The notes: generated by a model from the sequence alone, not told the origin. 57,804 nucleotides of DNA from an uncultured Clostridia bacterium (GCA_934256595.1 CAKQOW010000008.1:1-57804), one strand, 5' to 3'. Shown: positions 16,937 to 27,900, counted from the stretch's first letter. A program made the numbers and translations.

Positions 16937-18091
16937 ATGGATTATTACAGTGAGTCACTGAAATTACATGCAAAAACTAAAGGCAAATGGGCAATGAAAA
17001 GCAAGGTTGCCGTTACAGGAAGACAGGAGCTTGCGCTGGCATATACGCCGGGAGTTGCACAGCCCTGCCTTGAAATTAAAAACAACAAAGAGGACGTATA
17101 TAAATATACCTCCAAGGGCAATACTGTAGCTGTCATAAGTGACGGCTCCGCGGTGCTTGGCCTTGGCAATATAGGTGCGGAGGCTGCGATACCCGTTATG
17201 GAGGGCAAGGCCGTACTGTTCAAGGAATTTGCAGATATAGACGCGGTTCCTATATGCCTTGATACACAGGACACAGAGGAAATAATAAATATAGTTAAGA
17301 ATATGTCCGCTACCTTTGGCGGCATCAACTTAGAGGATATATCTGCGCCAAGATGCTTTGAAATCGAAAGACGGCTTCAGGAGCTGCTTCCGATTCCTGT
17401 ATTTCATGACGACCAGCATGGTACTGCAGTTGTGGTTTCGGCGGCTCTTATCAATGCCTGCAAGGTTACAGGCAGAAACCTCAAAGACATCAAAGTGCTG
17501 GTTTCAGGAGACGGAGCGGCAGGCACGGCGATTACGAGAATGCTTTGTTCACTGGGCATCAGAGATATACTGGTATGCGGAATAGACGGTATCCTGTCGA
17601 CAGAGCTGACTCTTAATGAAGCCCAGAAAGAGCTTCTTGAGATAACCAATCGTGACAATATCAGCGGAAGTATGGCTGGCGGTCTTTGCGGCAGAGATGT
17701 ATTTATAGGTGTATCTGCGCCGGGAATATTGACAGAGGATATGATAAAAACAATGGCTGACGGACCGATAGTGTTTGCCATGGCAAATCCGGAGCCTGAA
17801 ATTATGCCGCAGCTTGCAAAGAATGCGGGAGCCGCAGTAGTCGGTACAGGCAGATCCGATTTCGGAAACCAGATAAACAATGTAATGGCGTTTCCGGGAA
17901 TATTCAGAGGAGCGCTCGATGCAAAGGCAGAGAGAATAACAGAGGAAATGAAAGTTGCGGCAGCCTACGCCCTTGCTGATTTTGTGGGAGAGGATAGACT
18001 GTCGGCGGACAGAATTCTGCCTGACGCCTTTGAGGACGGCATTGCGGCGGCTGTAGCAGGAGCAGTGGCAGATGCGTGGAGAAACAGATAG
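16937..18091 (+). CDS. Malic enzyme (NAD(P)-dependent, decarboxylating)
   Basis: This 384-residue protein is a short-form bacterial malic enzyme. It has AYTPGVAQPCLEI (malate-binding region, about 34-46), SDGSAVLGLGNIG (about 69-81), HDDQHGTAVV (metal site) and a Rossmann fold with VLVSGDGAAGTAI. It oxidatively decarboxylates malate to pyruvate; the cofactor preference is not clear from sequence. Fumarase follows immediately, so the pair would turn fumarate into pyruvate via malate or run in reverse. Confidence 0.93.
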   Translation: MDYYSESLKLHAKTKGKWAMKSKVAVTGRQELALAYTPGVAQPCLEIKNNKEDVYKYTSKGNTVAVISDGSAVLGLGNIGAEAAIPVMEGKAVLFKEFADIDAVPICLDTQDTEEIINIVKNMSATFGGINLEDISAPRCFEIERRLQELLPIPVFHDDQHGTAVVVSAALINACKVTGRNLKDIKVLVSGDGAAGTAITRMLCSLGIRDILVCGIDGILSTELTLNEAQKELLEITNRDNISGSMAGGLCGRDVFIGVSAPGILTEDMIKTMADGPIVFAMANPEPEIMPQLAKNAGAAVVGTGRSDFGNQINNVMAFPGIFRGALDAKAERITEEMKVAAAYALADFVGEDRLSADRILPDAFEDGIAAAVAGAVADAWRNR

Positions 18092-19441
18092 ATGAAACAG
18101 AGAATAGAAAAAGATTCAATAGGAGAAATCCTTGTAGACAGCGATAAGCTGTGGGGAGCGCAGACACAGAGAAGCTTTGAGAACTTCAAAATAGGCACCG
18201 AAAAAATGCCTATAGAGATAATCAGGGCGATTACGATAATAAAGCGTGCGGCGACAGCCGTAAACTTTCGTATGGGTAATATGAGCGGGGAAATATCACA
18301 GTCGGTTACAGAGGCCTGTGATAAAATTCTTGCAGGCGGGCTTGATGACCAGTTCCCGCTTTCAGTGTGGCAGACCGGAAGCGGCACCCAGACCAATATG
18401 AATGTCAATGAGGTCATATCTCATCTGACAGAGGGCAGGGCTCACCCCAACGACCACGTCAATATGTCCCAAAGCTCAAACGATGTATTTCCGTCGGCTA
18501 TTCACATTGCCTGCGTCATCGAAGCAGAGAGAAGACTTCTGCCTGAGATAAAGGCTCTTGCGAATACTTTCGGTGAGCTTTCAGGCAGATACAGGCAGGT
18601 TATAAAGACGGGAAGAACTCATCTACAGGACGCTACACCGCTGACATTCGGACAGGAATTTGCGGGCTGGCAGTATGCAATGGAAAAATCCCATGAAGCA
18701 ATAAAAAACAGCCTTACAGAGCTTAAAAACATACCGATAGGCGGTACGGCCGTAGGTACGGGACTGAATGCGCCGAAAGGTTTTGACACTGCAATGGCGG
18801 CTGAAATATCAGAGCTTACAGGCAGAGAATTTAAGGCCTCCGGAGATAAATTTTACGGACTTGCATTTAAAGATGCAGTGGCTGTATGCCATAGCGCAAT
18901 GAAAGCCCTCGCATGCGATCTTATGAAGATTGCCAATGATGTCAGGTGGTATGCTTCAGGTCCGAGATGCGGCATAGGAGAGCTTATAATTCCTGCCAAT
19001 GAGCCGGGAAGCTCCATAATGCCGGGCAAGGTTAATCCTACTCAGTGCGAGGCTCTTACAATGGTATGCGCCGAGGTTATGGGCAATGATGTTACAGTGG
19101 GAATAGCAGCCTCACAGGGTAACTTCCAGCTCAATGTATATATGCCCCTTATAGCCTTTAATATGATAAGAAGCATCAGGCTTCTTGCAGATGCTATAAA
19201 CTCATTTAATATAAACTGCGCAAAGGGAATAACGGTAAACGAGAATAAGGTGGCAGACAATATGGCAGATTCACTTATGCTTGTAACTGCCTTAAACAAG
19301 GTTATAGGGTATGATAAGGCGGCGCAGATTGCCAAGTATGCCTACAGCAGCAACACCTCACTGGAGGAGGCTGCGACAGCGCTGGGCATACTTACAAAGG
19401 AAGAATTCAGAGAATATGTAGACCCCAAAAAGATGGTGTGA
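18092..19441 (+). CDS. fumC: Fumarate hydratase, class II
   Basis: The product is 449 residues with the fumarase/aspartase superfamily signature GSSIMPGKVNP (306-316). FPLSVWQTGSGTQTNMNVNE and HPNDHVNMSQSSND favour fumarase over aspartase. It interconverts fumarate and malate without an iron-sulfur cluster. Its ATG starts at the base right after the malic enzyme stop. No ribosome binding site is apart from the coding end, so translation is probably coupled. Confidence 0.93.
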   Translation: MKQRIEKDSIGEILVDSDKLWGAQTQRSFENFKIGTEKMPIEIIRAITIIKRAATAVNFRMGNMSGEISQSVTEACDKILAGGLDDQFPLSVWQTGSGTQTNMNVNEVISHLTEGRAHPNDHVNMSQSSNDVFPSAIHIACVIEAERRLLPEIKALANTFGELSGRYRQVIKTGRTHLQDATPLTFGQEFAGWQYAMEKSHEAIKNSLTELKNIPIGGTAVGTGLNAPKGFDTAMAAEISELTGREFKASGDKFYGLAFKDAVAVCHSAMKALACDLMKIANDVRWYASGPRCGIGELIIPANEPGSSIMPGKVNPTQCEALTMVCAEVMGNDVTVGIAASQGNFQLNVYMPLIAFNMIRSIRLLADAINSFNINCAKGITVNENKVADNMADSLMLVTALNKVIGYDKAAQIAKYAYSSNTSLEEAATALGILTKEEFREYVDPKKMV

Positions 19442-19480
19442 GGGGATTACATCAGCTCAATACAAAAGGGGAGATAACTT

Positions 19481-20242
19481 ATGATTATATATTTCACAGG
19501 TACAGGCAACAGCAAATATATAGCTGATATGCTTGGGGACAAACTGGAGGACGAGATTACAGACAGCAGGGAATATATCAGGAAATATTCGGGCGGCAGT
19601 TTTTCATCACAAAAGCCGTATGTGTTTGTTGCGCCGACTTACGGGTGGCAGCTTCCCCGTGCTTTTGAGGAGTTTATACTGTCCTCAGAGTTTGAGGGAA
19701 GTAAAGAAGCATACTTTGTAATGAACTGCGGAAGCGATATAGGGGCGCCCGAAAAGCGCATCAGAAAGCTGTGCAGCCGCAAGGAATTTAATTACAGGGG
19801 AGTTTTCGAGATAATTATGCCCGAAAACTATATTGCAATGTTTAATGTGCCGGATGAAGCGGAGTCTGAAAAAATCATAGAGCAGGCTTACGGAGATATG
19901 GACGCAGCAGCCGAAAAGGTCAAGATAAACCTTGATTTTGACGAGAGAAACACCCGCTTTACAGATAAATGCAAAAGCGGCTTTATAAATACGCTTTTCA
20001 GAAACTTTGCAGTAAGGACCACAGCCTTTTATGCAGACGACAAATGCACAGGCTGCGGCAGATGCGAAAAGCTGTGCCCTCTTGACAACATAAGACTCAG
20101 CTTTATAGACAACAGGCCGCAGTGGGGCAGAGAATGTACGCACTGCATGGCGTGCATATGCGAATGTCCGACAGAAGCCATAGAATACGGCAAAAAAAGC
20201 GCAGGCAAAAGAAGATACAGATGTAAGGAGTACAAGAAATGA
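19481..20242 (+). CDS. EFR1-type flavodoxin-ferredoxin fusion protein
   Basis: The 253-residue product has an N-terminal flavodoxin-like domain (about 1-150), with the FMN phosphate loop in YFTGTGNSKYIADML. The C-terminal part has two [4Fe-4S] motifs: C189-C192-C195-C199 (CTGCGRCEKLCP) and C219-C222-C225-C229 (CTHCMACICECP). It is probably a soluble electron carrier. It overlaps the HD gene by four bases. Confidence 0.88.
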   Translation: MIIYFTGTGNSKYIADMLGDKLEDEITDSREYIRKYSGGSFSSQKPYVFVAPTYGWQLPRAFEEFILSSEFEGSKEAYFVMNCGSDIGAPEKRIRKLCSRKEFNYRGVFEIIMPENYIAMFNVPDEAESEKIIEQAYGDMDAAAEKVKINLDFDERNTRFTDKCKSGFINTLFRNFAVRTTAFYADDKCTGCGRCEKLCPLDNIRLSFIDNRPQWGRECTHCMACICECPTEAIEYGKKSAGKRRYRCKEYKK

Positions 20243-20802
20243 AACCGGCAGAACTGCTTGAATTTCTGGCAATGGCAGAAAAACTCAAATGCAATACAAG
20301 ACATTCCTATACAAGCTCAGGCAGGCACGAAAGCGTGGCGGAGCACAGTTTCAGACTTGCGCTTATGGCATATATGGTAAGCGATGAGGTGCCTGAAACA
20401 GACACAGACAAGGTAATTAAAATGTGCCTGATACACGATTTAGGAGAAGCTATCACAGGTGATATACCGTCATTTGAAAAAACAGACAGCGACGAGGCCG
20501 CCGAGGACAGCGCGGTATCCGGATTTGTAAATAAGCTGCCGGAATACTGGAAGCAGCAGCTTGGTGAAATGTACAGAGAAATGAACGAGCTTAAAACACC
20601 TGAGGCAAAGCTCTACAAGGCACTTGACAAGCTGGAGGCTGTGATACAGCACAATGAAGCAGATATTTCCACATGGCTGCCTCTTGAATATGATTTGCAG
20701 CTGACCTACGGCATAGAGGAGTGCAGCTTTAACGAGTACATAAACAGCCTGAGAGATGAAGTCAGAGCGGTAAGCGAAAAGAAGATTAAAGATAACAGAT
20801 AA
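20239..20802 (+). CDS. HD-domain hydrolase (YfbR/HDDC2-like, probable 5'-nucleotidase)
   Basis: The product is 187 residues. HD-superfamily metal ligands are visible: H36 in SVAEHSFR and H66-D67 in LIHDLGEAITGD, with a further D in KALDKLEAVIQ. This pattern matches YfbR/HDDC2-type 5'-deoxynucleotidases. It follows the EFR1-type gene with a four-base overlap. A strong bidirectional terminator comes next. Confidence 0.85.
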   Translation: MKPAELLEFLAMAEKLKCNTRHSYTSSGRHESVAEHSFRLALMAYMVSDEVPETDTDKVIKMCLIHDLGEAITGDIPSFEKTDSDEAAEDSAVSGFVNKLPEYWKQQLGEMYREMNELKTPEAKLYKALDKLEAVIQHNEADISTWLPLEYDLQLTYGIEECSFNEYINSLRDEVRAVSEKKIKDNR

Positions 20803-20805
20803 CAG

Positions 20806-20842
20806 CAAAACAGCCGGCAGAGTAATTCCGACGGCTGTTTTG
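20806..20842. terminator. Bidirectional terminator between convergent genes
   Basis: CAAAACAGCCG (20806-20816) and CGGCTGTTTTG (20832-20842) form a perfect 11-bp stem. A/T-rich stem ends give U-rich tails on both strands. It lies between the HD gene (plus) and the EamA transporter gene (minus). Confidence 0.88.
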
Positions 20843-20858
20843 TCTGTTATTATGAAAT

Positions 20859-21776
20859 TTATTTTTCCCTGCTTCCGCCGCCTGCGAGCTGACATATGCA
20901 TACTCCGGCGATAATTAGAAGCGAAGTGAATATCTTGACCGGCATAAGCTCCTCGCCCAGTATGGTTACCGAAAGAATTATCGAAAATACAGGAACAAGG
21001 TTTACGAATATGGAGCTTTTGGAAGCTCCGATTTTTTTAATAGCTATCTGCTGAAGCATATACCCTATAACCGATGAGAATACCGCCATAAATACTATTG
21101 AAAGTATTGCAGATGCAGGTATTTTTTCAAGTGCCCATGGGTGCTCCCATATCACAAACGGTACGAGAGCTATGGTGCAGAATACAAAGCTGTAAAAGGT
21201 GAGAGCAAGAGGCGGCACATCGGCTCCCTTAACTCTGCTCATTACAGCATAGGAGGCCCAGCATATAACTGCAGCTGCCATAAACATATCGCCTCTGTTG
21301 AAATCAAATGAGGCGAGGATACTGAGATTGCCTCCTGTTATTGTCAGAACCACTCCGGTAAAGGAAAGCAGAATGCCTGCAATCTGCATAGGAGGAGTTT
21401 TCTGTCTTATGAATATTGCGGCTATAACTGTTGTGACTATAGGGTTCATAGCCCCTATTATACTTGAATTTATAGCTGTCGTATATTTGAGAGCCGTAAA
21501 AAACAGCACATGATAGCCTGCCATACCGACAATGCCGTTAAAAAGAAACAGCGGTATATATTTTTTTATCAGTCTGAAATTATCCTCAGGGTGAGATCTG
21601 TTATACAGCTTCATGACAGGATAAAGCACTATTGAAGCTATCAGAAACCTCAGGAAAGTCAGAGTAAAGGCAGGCACATAGGGAACTGCGAATTTACCCG
21701 CGATAAATGCGCCTGACCACACCAGCGCCGCTATTACCATTAAGAAATATATTTTACCGTTACCTTTAGTTTGCAT
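20859..21776 (-). CDS. EamA/DMT-family transporter
   Basis: This 305-residue protein has about ten transmembrane helices in two EamA repeats (about 8-145 and 160-295), starting GKIYFLMVIAALVWSGAFIA. The family exports amino acids or other metabolites; the substrate cannot be told from sequence. It overlaps the upstream membrane gene by 11 bases on the same strand, so they form an operon divergent from a LysR regulator. Confidence 0.88.
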   Translation of the reverse strand: MQTKGNGKIYFLMVIAALVWSGAFIAGKFAVPYVPAFTLTFLRFLIASIVLYPVMKLYNRSHPEDNFRLIKKYIPLFLFNGIVGMAGYHVLFFTALKYTTAINSSIIGAMNPIVTTVIAAIFIRQKTPPMQIAGILLSFTGVVLTITGGNLSILASFDFNRGDMFMAAAVICWASYAVMSRVKGADVPPLALTFYSFVFCTIALVPFVIWEHPWALEKIPASAILSIVFMAVFSSVIGYMLQQIAIKKIGASKSSIFVNLVPVFSIILSVTILGEELMPVKIFTSLLIIAGVCICQLAGGGSREK

Positions 21777-22452
21777 TTTTTCTCCTGAGTCTGTTAAATG
21801 TCCCGATTATACTTTCGTGTGTAACTGCTGTTGCATCAAAGCTCATAACTTTAAATGCGCCCTGCAGTATAAATCCCATACCGAATACGGCAACCACAGT
21901 GCCTATTCCAACCTTGGCTCCGAGAATGAAGCCTATGGCAACTGCAAAGCCGTCTATTATCATTTTCACTGCGCCGATAGGGAATTTCTTAAGTCTTTTG
22001 CCCATAGCGACAAGCAGAGCATCTCTCGGTCCGCAGGAAAGTCCCTGCGCCATATATATGCCCATTGCAAATGCCTCGATTGCAAGTCCTGCAAGAAGCA
22101 CCAGAATACCTGTCCATATGTTATGAAGCTGCGGCACTATATCAAGCCATGTAAACAGGTCTACGGACTTGCCTACAATACATACATCAAGGATACTGCC
22201 CAGCCCGATTTTTTCTTTGAGAAGCAGGTCTATTGCCAGAATTACAAACCCTGTAAGGGTTACAATGTCGCCGTATGTAAGGGGAATATGATAGCTTACG
22301 CCCATACTGAAAGCGTCCCACGGCGCAAGACCCACGTTTGCCTGTATTGTAAGGTATACGCCGAAAGCGAATACAAACAGTCCCAGAGCTGCGTACAGTA
22401 TTCTTAGTCCGTAAGGTCTGCCGTTTATTTTGTCCATTGTTGTGTTACTCAT
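21766..22452 (-). CDS. YczE/YyaS/YitT-type integral membrane protein
   Basis: The 228-residue product has about five or six transmembrane segments, with ANVGLAPWDAFSMGVS and LSCGPRDALLVAMGKRLK, both typical of the YczE family. The biochemical role is unknown. ATG 22452 has AGGAGA upstream. It is the first gene of a two-gene minus-strand operon facing the LysR regulator across a 116-base AT-rich gap. Confidence 0.8.
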   Translation of the reverse strand: MSNTTMDKINGRPYGLRILYAALGLFVFAFGVYLTIQANVGLAPWDAFSMGVSYHIPLTYGDIVTLTGFVILAIDLLLKEKIGLGSILDVCIVGKSVDLFTWLDIVPQLHNIWTGILVLLAGLAIEAFAMGIYMAQGLSCGPRDALLVAMGKRLKKFPIGAVKMIIDGFAVAIGFILGAKVGIGTVVAVFGMGFILQGAFKVMSFDATAVTHESIIGTFNRLRRKNAN

Positions 22453-22568
22453 ATAAATATTCTCCTGCGATATTGTTTTTTGTATATAATTATATTAATA
22501 TATTTATGTAAATTAGTAAAATTAAAAGATATGAATTAGCATATTAAAATATTAAATAAGGAGCAGGT

Positions 22569-23441
22569 ATGGAAATAAGGAATATTAAAACCTTTATTAA
22601 AGCAGCGGAAACAGGAAATTTCACTAAAACAGCAGAGGAACTCGGGTATTCGCAGGGAACTGTAACCCTGCAGATAAAGCAGCTTGAGGATGAGCTGGGA
22701 GTGCCGCTTTTTAACAGGACAGGCAAGAGAATTGAGCTTTCAGAAAAGGGCAGGGAATTTATGAATTATGCCTACAGTATTGTCAAGACAGAAGCGGAGG
22801 CGCGCTCTGCAATGAAAGGAAAATCAGAAATAAAGGGTATGCTTACAGTGGGAATGATTGAGTCTGTGGCTTCCTTTTACTACAAAGAGATTATAGAGCA
22901 GTTTGTAAGGAAATATCCGGAGGCAAAACTTATTGTAAAAATAGCCACAACAGTGGAGCTTATGGATATGCTCAAAAAAGGCATGCTGGATGTCATAGTC
23001 ATATATGACAGGCAAGTTTACAGCGACAACTGGGAATGTCCCGTAAAGATAAGAGAGCCTCTGCTGTTTTTTGCTGGAAACAGCAACAGCTTTTCGGGGA
23101 AACATGTAGAGCTTGCAGAACTTGGCAGAGAGAATTTTATACTCACAGAAAAAGGCTGCACCTACAGAAAGGTAATAGATGACTTCATAGAGGCCAGAGA
23201 TATTGAGCTTAACTGGAACCTTGACATAGGGGACACCATGGCGATAATTGATTTTGTAAGCAAGGATATGGGAATATCGCTTCTGCCCGAATACTGCATT
23301 TCCGGTTATCTGAAGCAGGGCAGTATCAGTGAGATATATGTGGACGACTTTGAAGCGGAGCTTTATCTTCAGGTCATATATGACAGGCGCAAATGGATGT
23401 CACCGGTCAAGGAGGCATTTATTGATTTATGCAGCATGTAA
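22569..23441 (+). CDS. LysR-family transcriptional regulator
   Basis: The 290-residue product has an N-terminal winged helix (about 1-62: IRNIKTFIKAAETGNFTKTA, LGYSQGTVTLQIKQLEDELG) and a periplasmic-binding-like effector domain (about 88-290). GGAG lies 7 bases before ATG 22569. It is transcribed divergently from the YczE/EamA operon, the usual arrangement for a LysR protein and its target; the effector is unknown. Confidence 0.92.
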   Translation: MEIRNIKTFIKAAETGNFTKTAEELGYSQGTVTLQIKQLEDELGVPLFNRTGKRIELSEKGREFMNYAYSIVKTEAEARSAMKGKSEIKGMLTVGMIESVASFYYKEIIEQFVRKYPEAKLIVKIATTVELMDMLKKGMLDVIVIYDRQVYSDNWECPVKIREPLLFFAGNSNSFSGKHVELAELGRENFILTEKGCTYRKVIDDFIEARDIELNWNLDIGDTMAIIDFVSKDMGISLLPEYCISGYLKQGSISEIYVDDFEAELYLQVIYDRRKWMSPVKEAFIDLCSM

Positions 23442-23603
23442 ACAAAAAAACATGAATTGTTAAAAAAAAGACATAATTATGTATTAAAACCAGTACAAAA
23501 ATTAATTTATACCTACAATTCATAATTGGAATATACAGAAAACGTTTGAAATTCTAAGGATTTTAGGCGTTTTGTTTTTTTGTTAAAACATTATCAAAAA
23601 GTG

Positions 23604-23631
23604 TTGATTATTTCAAAAAAAGTAGTACAAT
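23604..23631 (+). promoter_or_regulatory. Promoter of the polyferredoxin-PFOR operon
   Basis: TTGATT (23604-23609) and TACAAT (23626-23631) are separated by 16 bases, 67 bases before the start codon. The remaining part of the gap (23442-23600) is AT-rich with no clear element. Confidence 0.6.
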
Positions 23632-23697
23632 ACACTGTATACAGAACACAAAACACATACACACAAACTATGCAATACATAAATACTGGAGGTAGCG

Positions 23698-24954
23698 ATG
23701 ATAAAAGAAATTCTAAAGGTACTGCCCGGTGGAGACTGCGGCGGCTACGGCGGATGCGGATTTGAAACCTGTGAAGCCTGCGCCGAGGCTATAGCTTCCG
23801 GGGGAGCGGTAAATTTATGCTCTGCCTGTTCACAGGATGATGCAGACAAGATAGCAGAGGCCTTAGGCAGAGAAACAGAGCAGGTCATCGACGAAGTGGC
23901 GTTTGTACGCTGCAGCGGAACTTCTGCAGGACAGAGCCGAAATGCAGGTGCAGACAGTTGTGCTGAGTTTGTGAAGCTTGGATTTAATGAGAACGAATGT
24001 AAATTCGGCTGTGTGGGACTGGGCTCCTGCGCCAGGGTGTGCGATGCAGGCGCAATCAGTATCGTTGACGGACGTGTAGTTGTAGACAGAGCAAAGTGCA
24101 ACGGCTGCAAAGCCTGTCAGAACGTATGTCCTCAGAATCTGGTACAGATGGTGCCGCCTGATGCAAGTACATTTATTCCTTGCGCATCACAGCTGGGTGA
24201 GGTGAACACAAGGAAAATATGCGGCTACGGCTGTATCGGCTGCGGTGAATGTGCTGATACATGTCCTGAAAAGGCAATCACAATGGTGAACAACTGCGCT
24301 GTTATAGACTATGACAAATGTGTTGGCTGCATTGTATGCTCAGTTAAATGCAAGAAGAAGATAATAAAGGACGAGGCTCACGACCTTACAAAGCTAAAGG
24401 AAACAGTAGCCTTTGTAAAATGCAACGGCGGCAAAAAAGCCAACGACAAATTCAAGGCTCTGGGGCTTGAGGACTGCTCCCACGCCGCAAAGCTTGACGC
24501 AGGCCTTATGAATATATGCAACGAGGGCTGCACAGGTCTTGGCAACTGCACCAAGGTATGCAGATACGATGCAATACATATCGTAAACGGCACTGCCGTG
24601 GTTGACTTTGAAAAATGCGTAGGCTGCCTTGACTGCGTTCACGCATGTCCTAAAAACCTGATAGTAGAGGTTCCTTATGTGGGAAGCAAGCTTGTTGCAT
24701 GTTCCTCAAAGGCCCCTATAGACGATAGATACGACCTGTGCTACAGCGGATGCATCGACTGTACCGACTGTGTGCACAACTGTCCTAACCGGGCGATAGA
24801 AATAGTGGATTCTCACGCCATAGTAAACGGTAATGTGTGTGAGAACTGCGATGTATGCACATATATGTGCTCGCGCAACGTAATCAAGCGTATGGACGTT
24901 CCCGAATATAACTATCTGCAGAAAAAAGCGCTCAAAATGAAGGAGGACAGGTAA
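23698..24954 (+). CDS. Soluble polyferredoxin with duplicated RnfB-like module
   Basis: The 418-residue cysteine-rich protein has no signal peptide or transmembrane helix. Residues 8-45 match the Fe-S domain of RnfB (C14, C20, C25, C41). Two homologous modules of about 170 residues follow, at 67-236 and 237-405. Each contains VAFV[RK]C, an RnfB-type C-x3-C-x5-C-x3-C motif, CxGCxxCxxxCP-NL[VI], a lone-cysteine segment, and two further four-cysteine motifs. That gives room for up to nine clusters. Bona fide RnfB has one such module and an N-terminal membrane helix. It lies one base before the pyruvate:ferredoxin oxidoreductase gene with GGAGG before ATG 23698. I infer an electron carrier for PFOR; a link to a membrane Rnf complex is not shown in this window. 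Confidence 0.8.
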   Translation: MIKEILKVLPGGDCGGYGGCGFETCEACAEAIASGGAVNLCSACSQDDADKIAEALGRETEQVIDEVAFVRCSGTSAGQSRNAGADSCAEFVKLGFNENECKFGCVGLGSCARVCDAGAISIVDGRVVVDRAKCNGCKACQNVCPQNLVQMVPPDASTFIPCASQLGEVNTRKICGYGCIGCGECADTCPEKAITMVNNCAVIDYDKCVGCIVCSVKCKKKIIKDEAHDLTKLKETVAFVKCNGGKKANDKFKALGLEDCSHAAKLDAGLMNICNEGCTGLGNCTKVCRYDAIHIVNGTAVVDFEKCVGCLDCVHACPKNLIVEVPYVGSKLVACSSKAPIDDRYDLCYSGCIDCTDCVHNCPNRAIEIVDSHAIVNGNVCENCDVCTYMCSRNVIKRMDVPEYNYLQKKALKMKEDR

Positions 24955-24955
24955 T

Positions 24956-27900
24956 ATGAGAAATCTTAAGACAATGGACGGAAACACTGCAACAGCCCAC
25001 GTGGCTTATGCCTTTTCAGAGGTTGCAGCAATATACCCGATTACACCCTCATCAACAATGGCCGAAAACATCGACCAGTGGGCAACCGAAAACAGAAAAA
25101 ACATATTCGGACAGAAAGTTCATGTAGTTGAAATGCAGTCCGAGGGCGGAGCGGCAGGCGCCGTACACGGCTCTGTTGCGGCAGGCGCGCTTACAAGCAC
25201 CTTTACGGCTTCTCAGGGACTTCTGCTTATGATCCCGAATATGTATAAGCTGGCAGGCGAACAGACTCCCGCAGTACTTCACGTTGCGGCAAGAGCTCTG
25301 ACAACACACGCACTGTCTATCTTTGGAGATCATTCAGACGTAATGAGCTGCAGACAGACGGGCTTTGCAATGCTCTGCTCAAACAGCGTGCAGGAATGTA
25401 TGGACCTTGCGGCAGTTGCGCACCTTTCGGCAATAGCGGGCAAGGTGCCTATGATGCACTTCTTTGACGGTTTCAGAACAAGCCACGAATATCAGAAGAT
25501 AGAAGCGTGGGACTATGAGGAACTCAAGGAAATGGCAGACTGGGATGCTATCAGGGATTTCAGAAAACGTGTAAGCCACCCTATGCACCCTTATAATATG
25601 GGTTCGTCGGAGTCGCCTGAGGTGTTTTTCCAGCACAGAGAAAGCTGCAACAGATTTTATGATGAAACAGTTGAAATCGTTGCAGGATATATGGACGAAG
25701 TAAACAGAAGAATAGGCACAGACTATGCGCCGTTTAACTATTACGGAGATCCTGATGCCACAGACGTTGTGGTTGCCATGGGTTCTGTATGCGACACTAT
25801 AGAAGAAGTAATCGACTACCTCAATGCCTCCGGCAGAAAAACAGGTCTTATCAAAGTAAGACTTTACAGACCTTTCAGCACAGAATACCTCAAAAAAGCT
25901 CTTCCGCAGTCTGTCAAGAGAATTGCGGTTCTTGACAGATGCAAGGAGCCGGGTTCAATAGGAGAGCCTCTGTATCTTGACATTGCTCTTGCCCTTGCAG
26001 ATACAGACATAAAGATTATAGGGGGAAGATACGGACTGGGCTCAAAGGATACACAGCCGGGAGATATAGTTGCCGTATTTGACAATCTGGCATCTAAGGA
26101 GCCTAAGCAGAGATTTACGGTTTCAATAGATGACGATGTGACAAACCTTTCAATCAAGGCTTCCTCAAACCCTGATACAGCGGCGGCAGGTACCGTATCA
26201 TGCAAATTCTGGGGTCTTGGTGCAGACGGTACGGTAGGCGCCAACAAAAACAGTGTTAAAATCATAGGAGACAACACAGACAAAAAAGTACAGGCATACT
26301 TCCAGTATGACTCCAAAAAATCAGGCGGTATCACCATTTCCCACCTGAGATTCGGAGACAAGCCTATCAAATCCACCTACTATGTAAAGCAGGCTGACTT
26401 TGTAGCATGTCACAACCCTTCATATCTTAACAAATACAATATGGTTGAGGACGTTAAGAAAGGCGGCATATTCCTGCTTAACTGCAGCTGGAGCAATGAG
26501 GAACTCGAAAAGCACCTGCCTGCGCATGTTAAAAAATACATAGCGTCAAATGATATACAGTTCTATACATGCGATGCTGTTACGATAGCAAGAGAGCTGG
26601 GTCTGGGCGGAAGAACCAACACGGTTTTACAGGCGGCATTCTTTAAGCTGGCGGATATAATTCCGATTGACAAGGCTTCCGTATATATGAAAGAAGCAAT
26701 TAAGAAAACCTACGGCAACAAGGGCGAGAAAGTTGTAAATATGAACTGCGCGGCAGTTGATGCAGGTATTGCCAACGTCGTTAGGGTAGATGTGCCGTCA
26801 GAATGGAAAAACGCTTCTGACAGCAGCAGAAAACAGAGAATAAAGGGCAGAGACAAGACTCTTACAGACTATGTCGAAAACATACTGATGCCTACCAACG
26901 CAATGAACGGTGACAGCATTCCTGTATCAAAATTCGTATCGACAGCAGACGGCTCTGTTCCGTCGGGAACTGCGGCTTACGAAAAAAGAGGTATTGCCTA
27001 TGCCGTTCCTAAGTGGGACAGCGCCAAATGTATGCAGTGTAACTGGTGTTCATATGTATGCCCTCATGCAGCAATAAGACCGTTTGTATTAAAGCCTGAG
27101 TGTGAATGTGACGAAGCGGTTAAAATGAGAGGCGACAGCAACCTTAAATTCATCGTTGCGGTATCTGCCATGGACTGCACAGGCTGCGGCTCCTGCGCAA
27201 ACGTATGCCCATCAAGAAACAAGGCTCTTGAAATGGTTCCTGCAGAGGAAATCGCAGCAAAAGAACAGAAGCTCTTTGATTATGTATTTGAGCATGCAGA
27301 CTATAACAGCGCGCCTTATGATGACAGCAGCGTAAGAGGCTCACAGTTCAGACAGCCGCTGCTTGAGTTCTCGGGAGCATGCCCGGGCTGCGGAGAAACA
27401 CCGTATGCCAAGCTGGTTACACAGCTTTTCGGTGACAGAATGTATATCGCAAACGCAACAGGCTGTTCATCAATATGGGGCTGCTCGGCGCCAAGCACAC
27501 CGTATACGGTAAACGCGCAGGGCAGAGGACCTGCATGGGCAAACTCACTGTTTGAAGATAACGCGGAGTTTGGCTTTGGTATGGCTATTTCCGTAAAGGT
27601 AAGAAGAAACGAGCTTAAAGCCGAGATAGAAAAACTGGCGGAAAACCCTGTATTTGAAGAAGCGGCAAACGCATGGCTTGAAAATATGGACAACGCCGCA
27701 AAAGCGGAAATCTGCGGACAGAAGCTGGTTAAGCTGTGCGAGCAGAGCAGCAACAAGTCGGCTATATATGTAGTGGAAAATCAGGATATGCTGATTAAAC
27801 CGTCAATGTGGATATTAGGCGGAGACGGCTGGGCATACGATATAGGCTACGGCGGACTTGACCATGTGCTTGCAACAGGCGAAAATGTAAACATTCTCGT

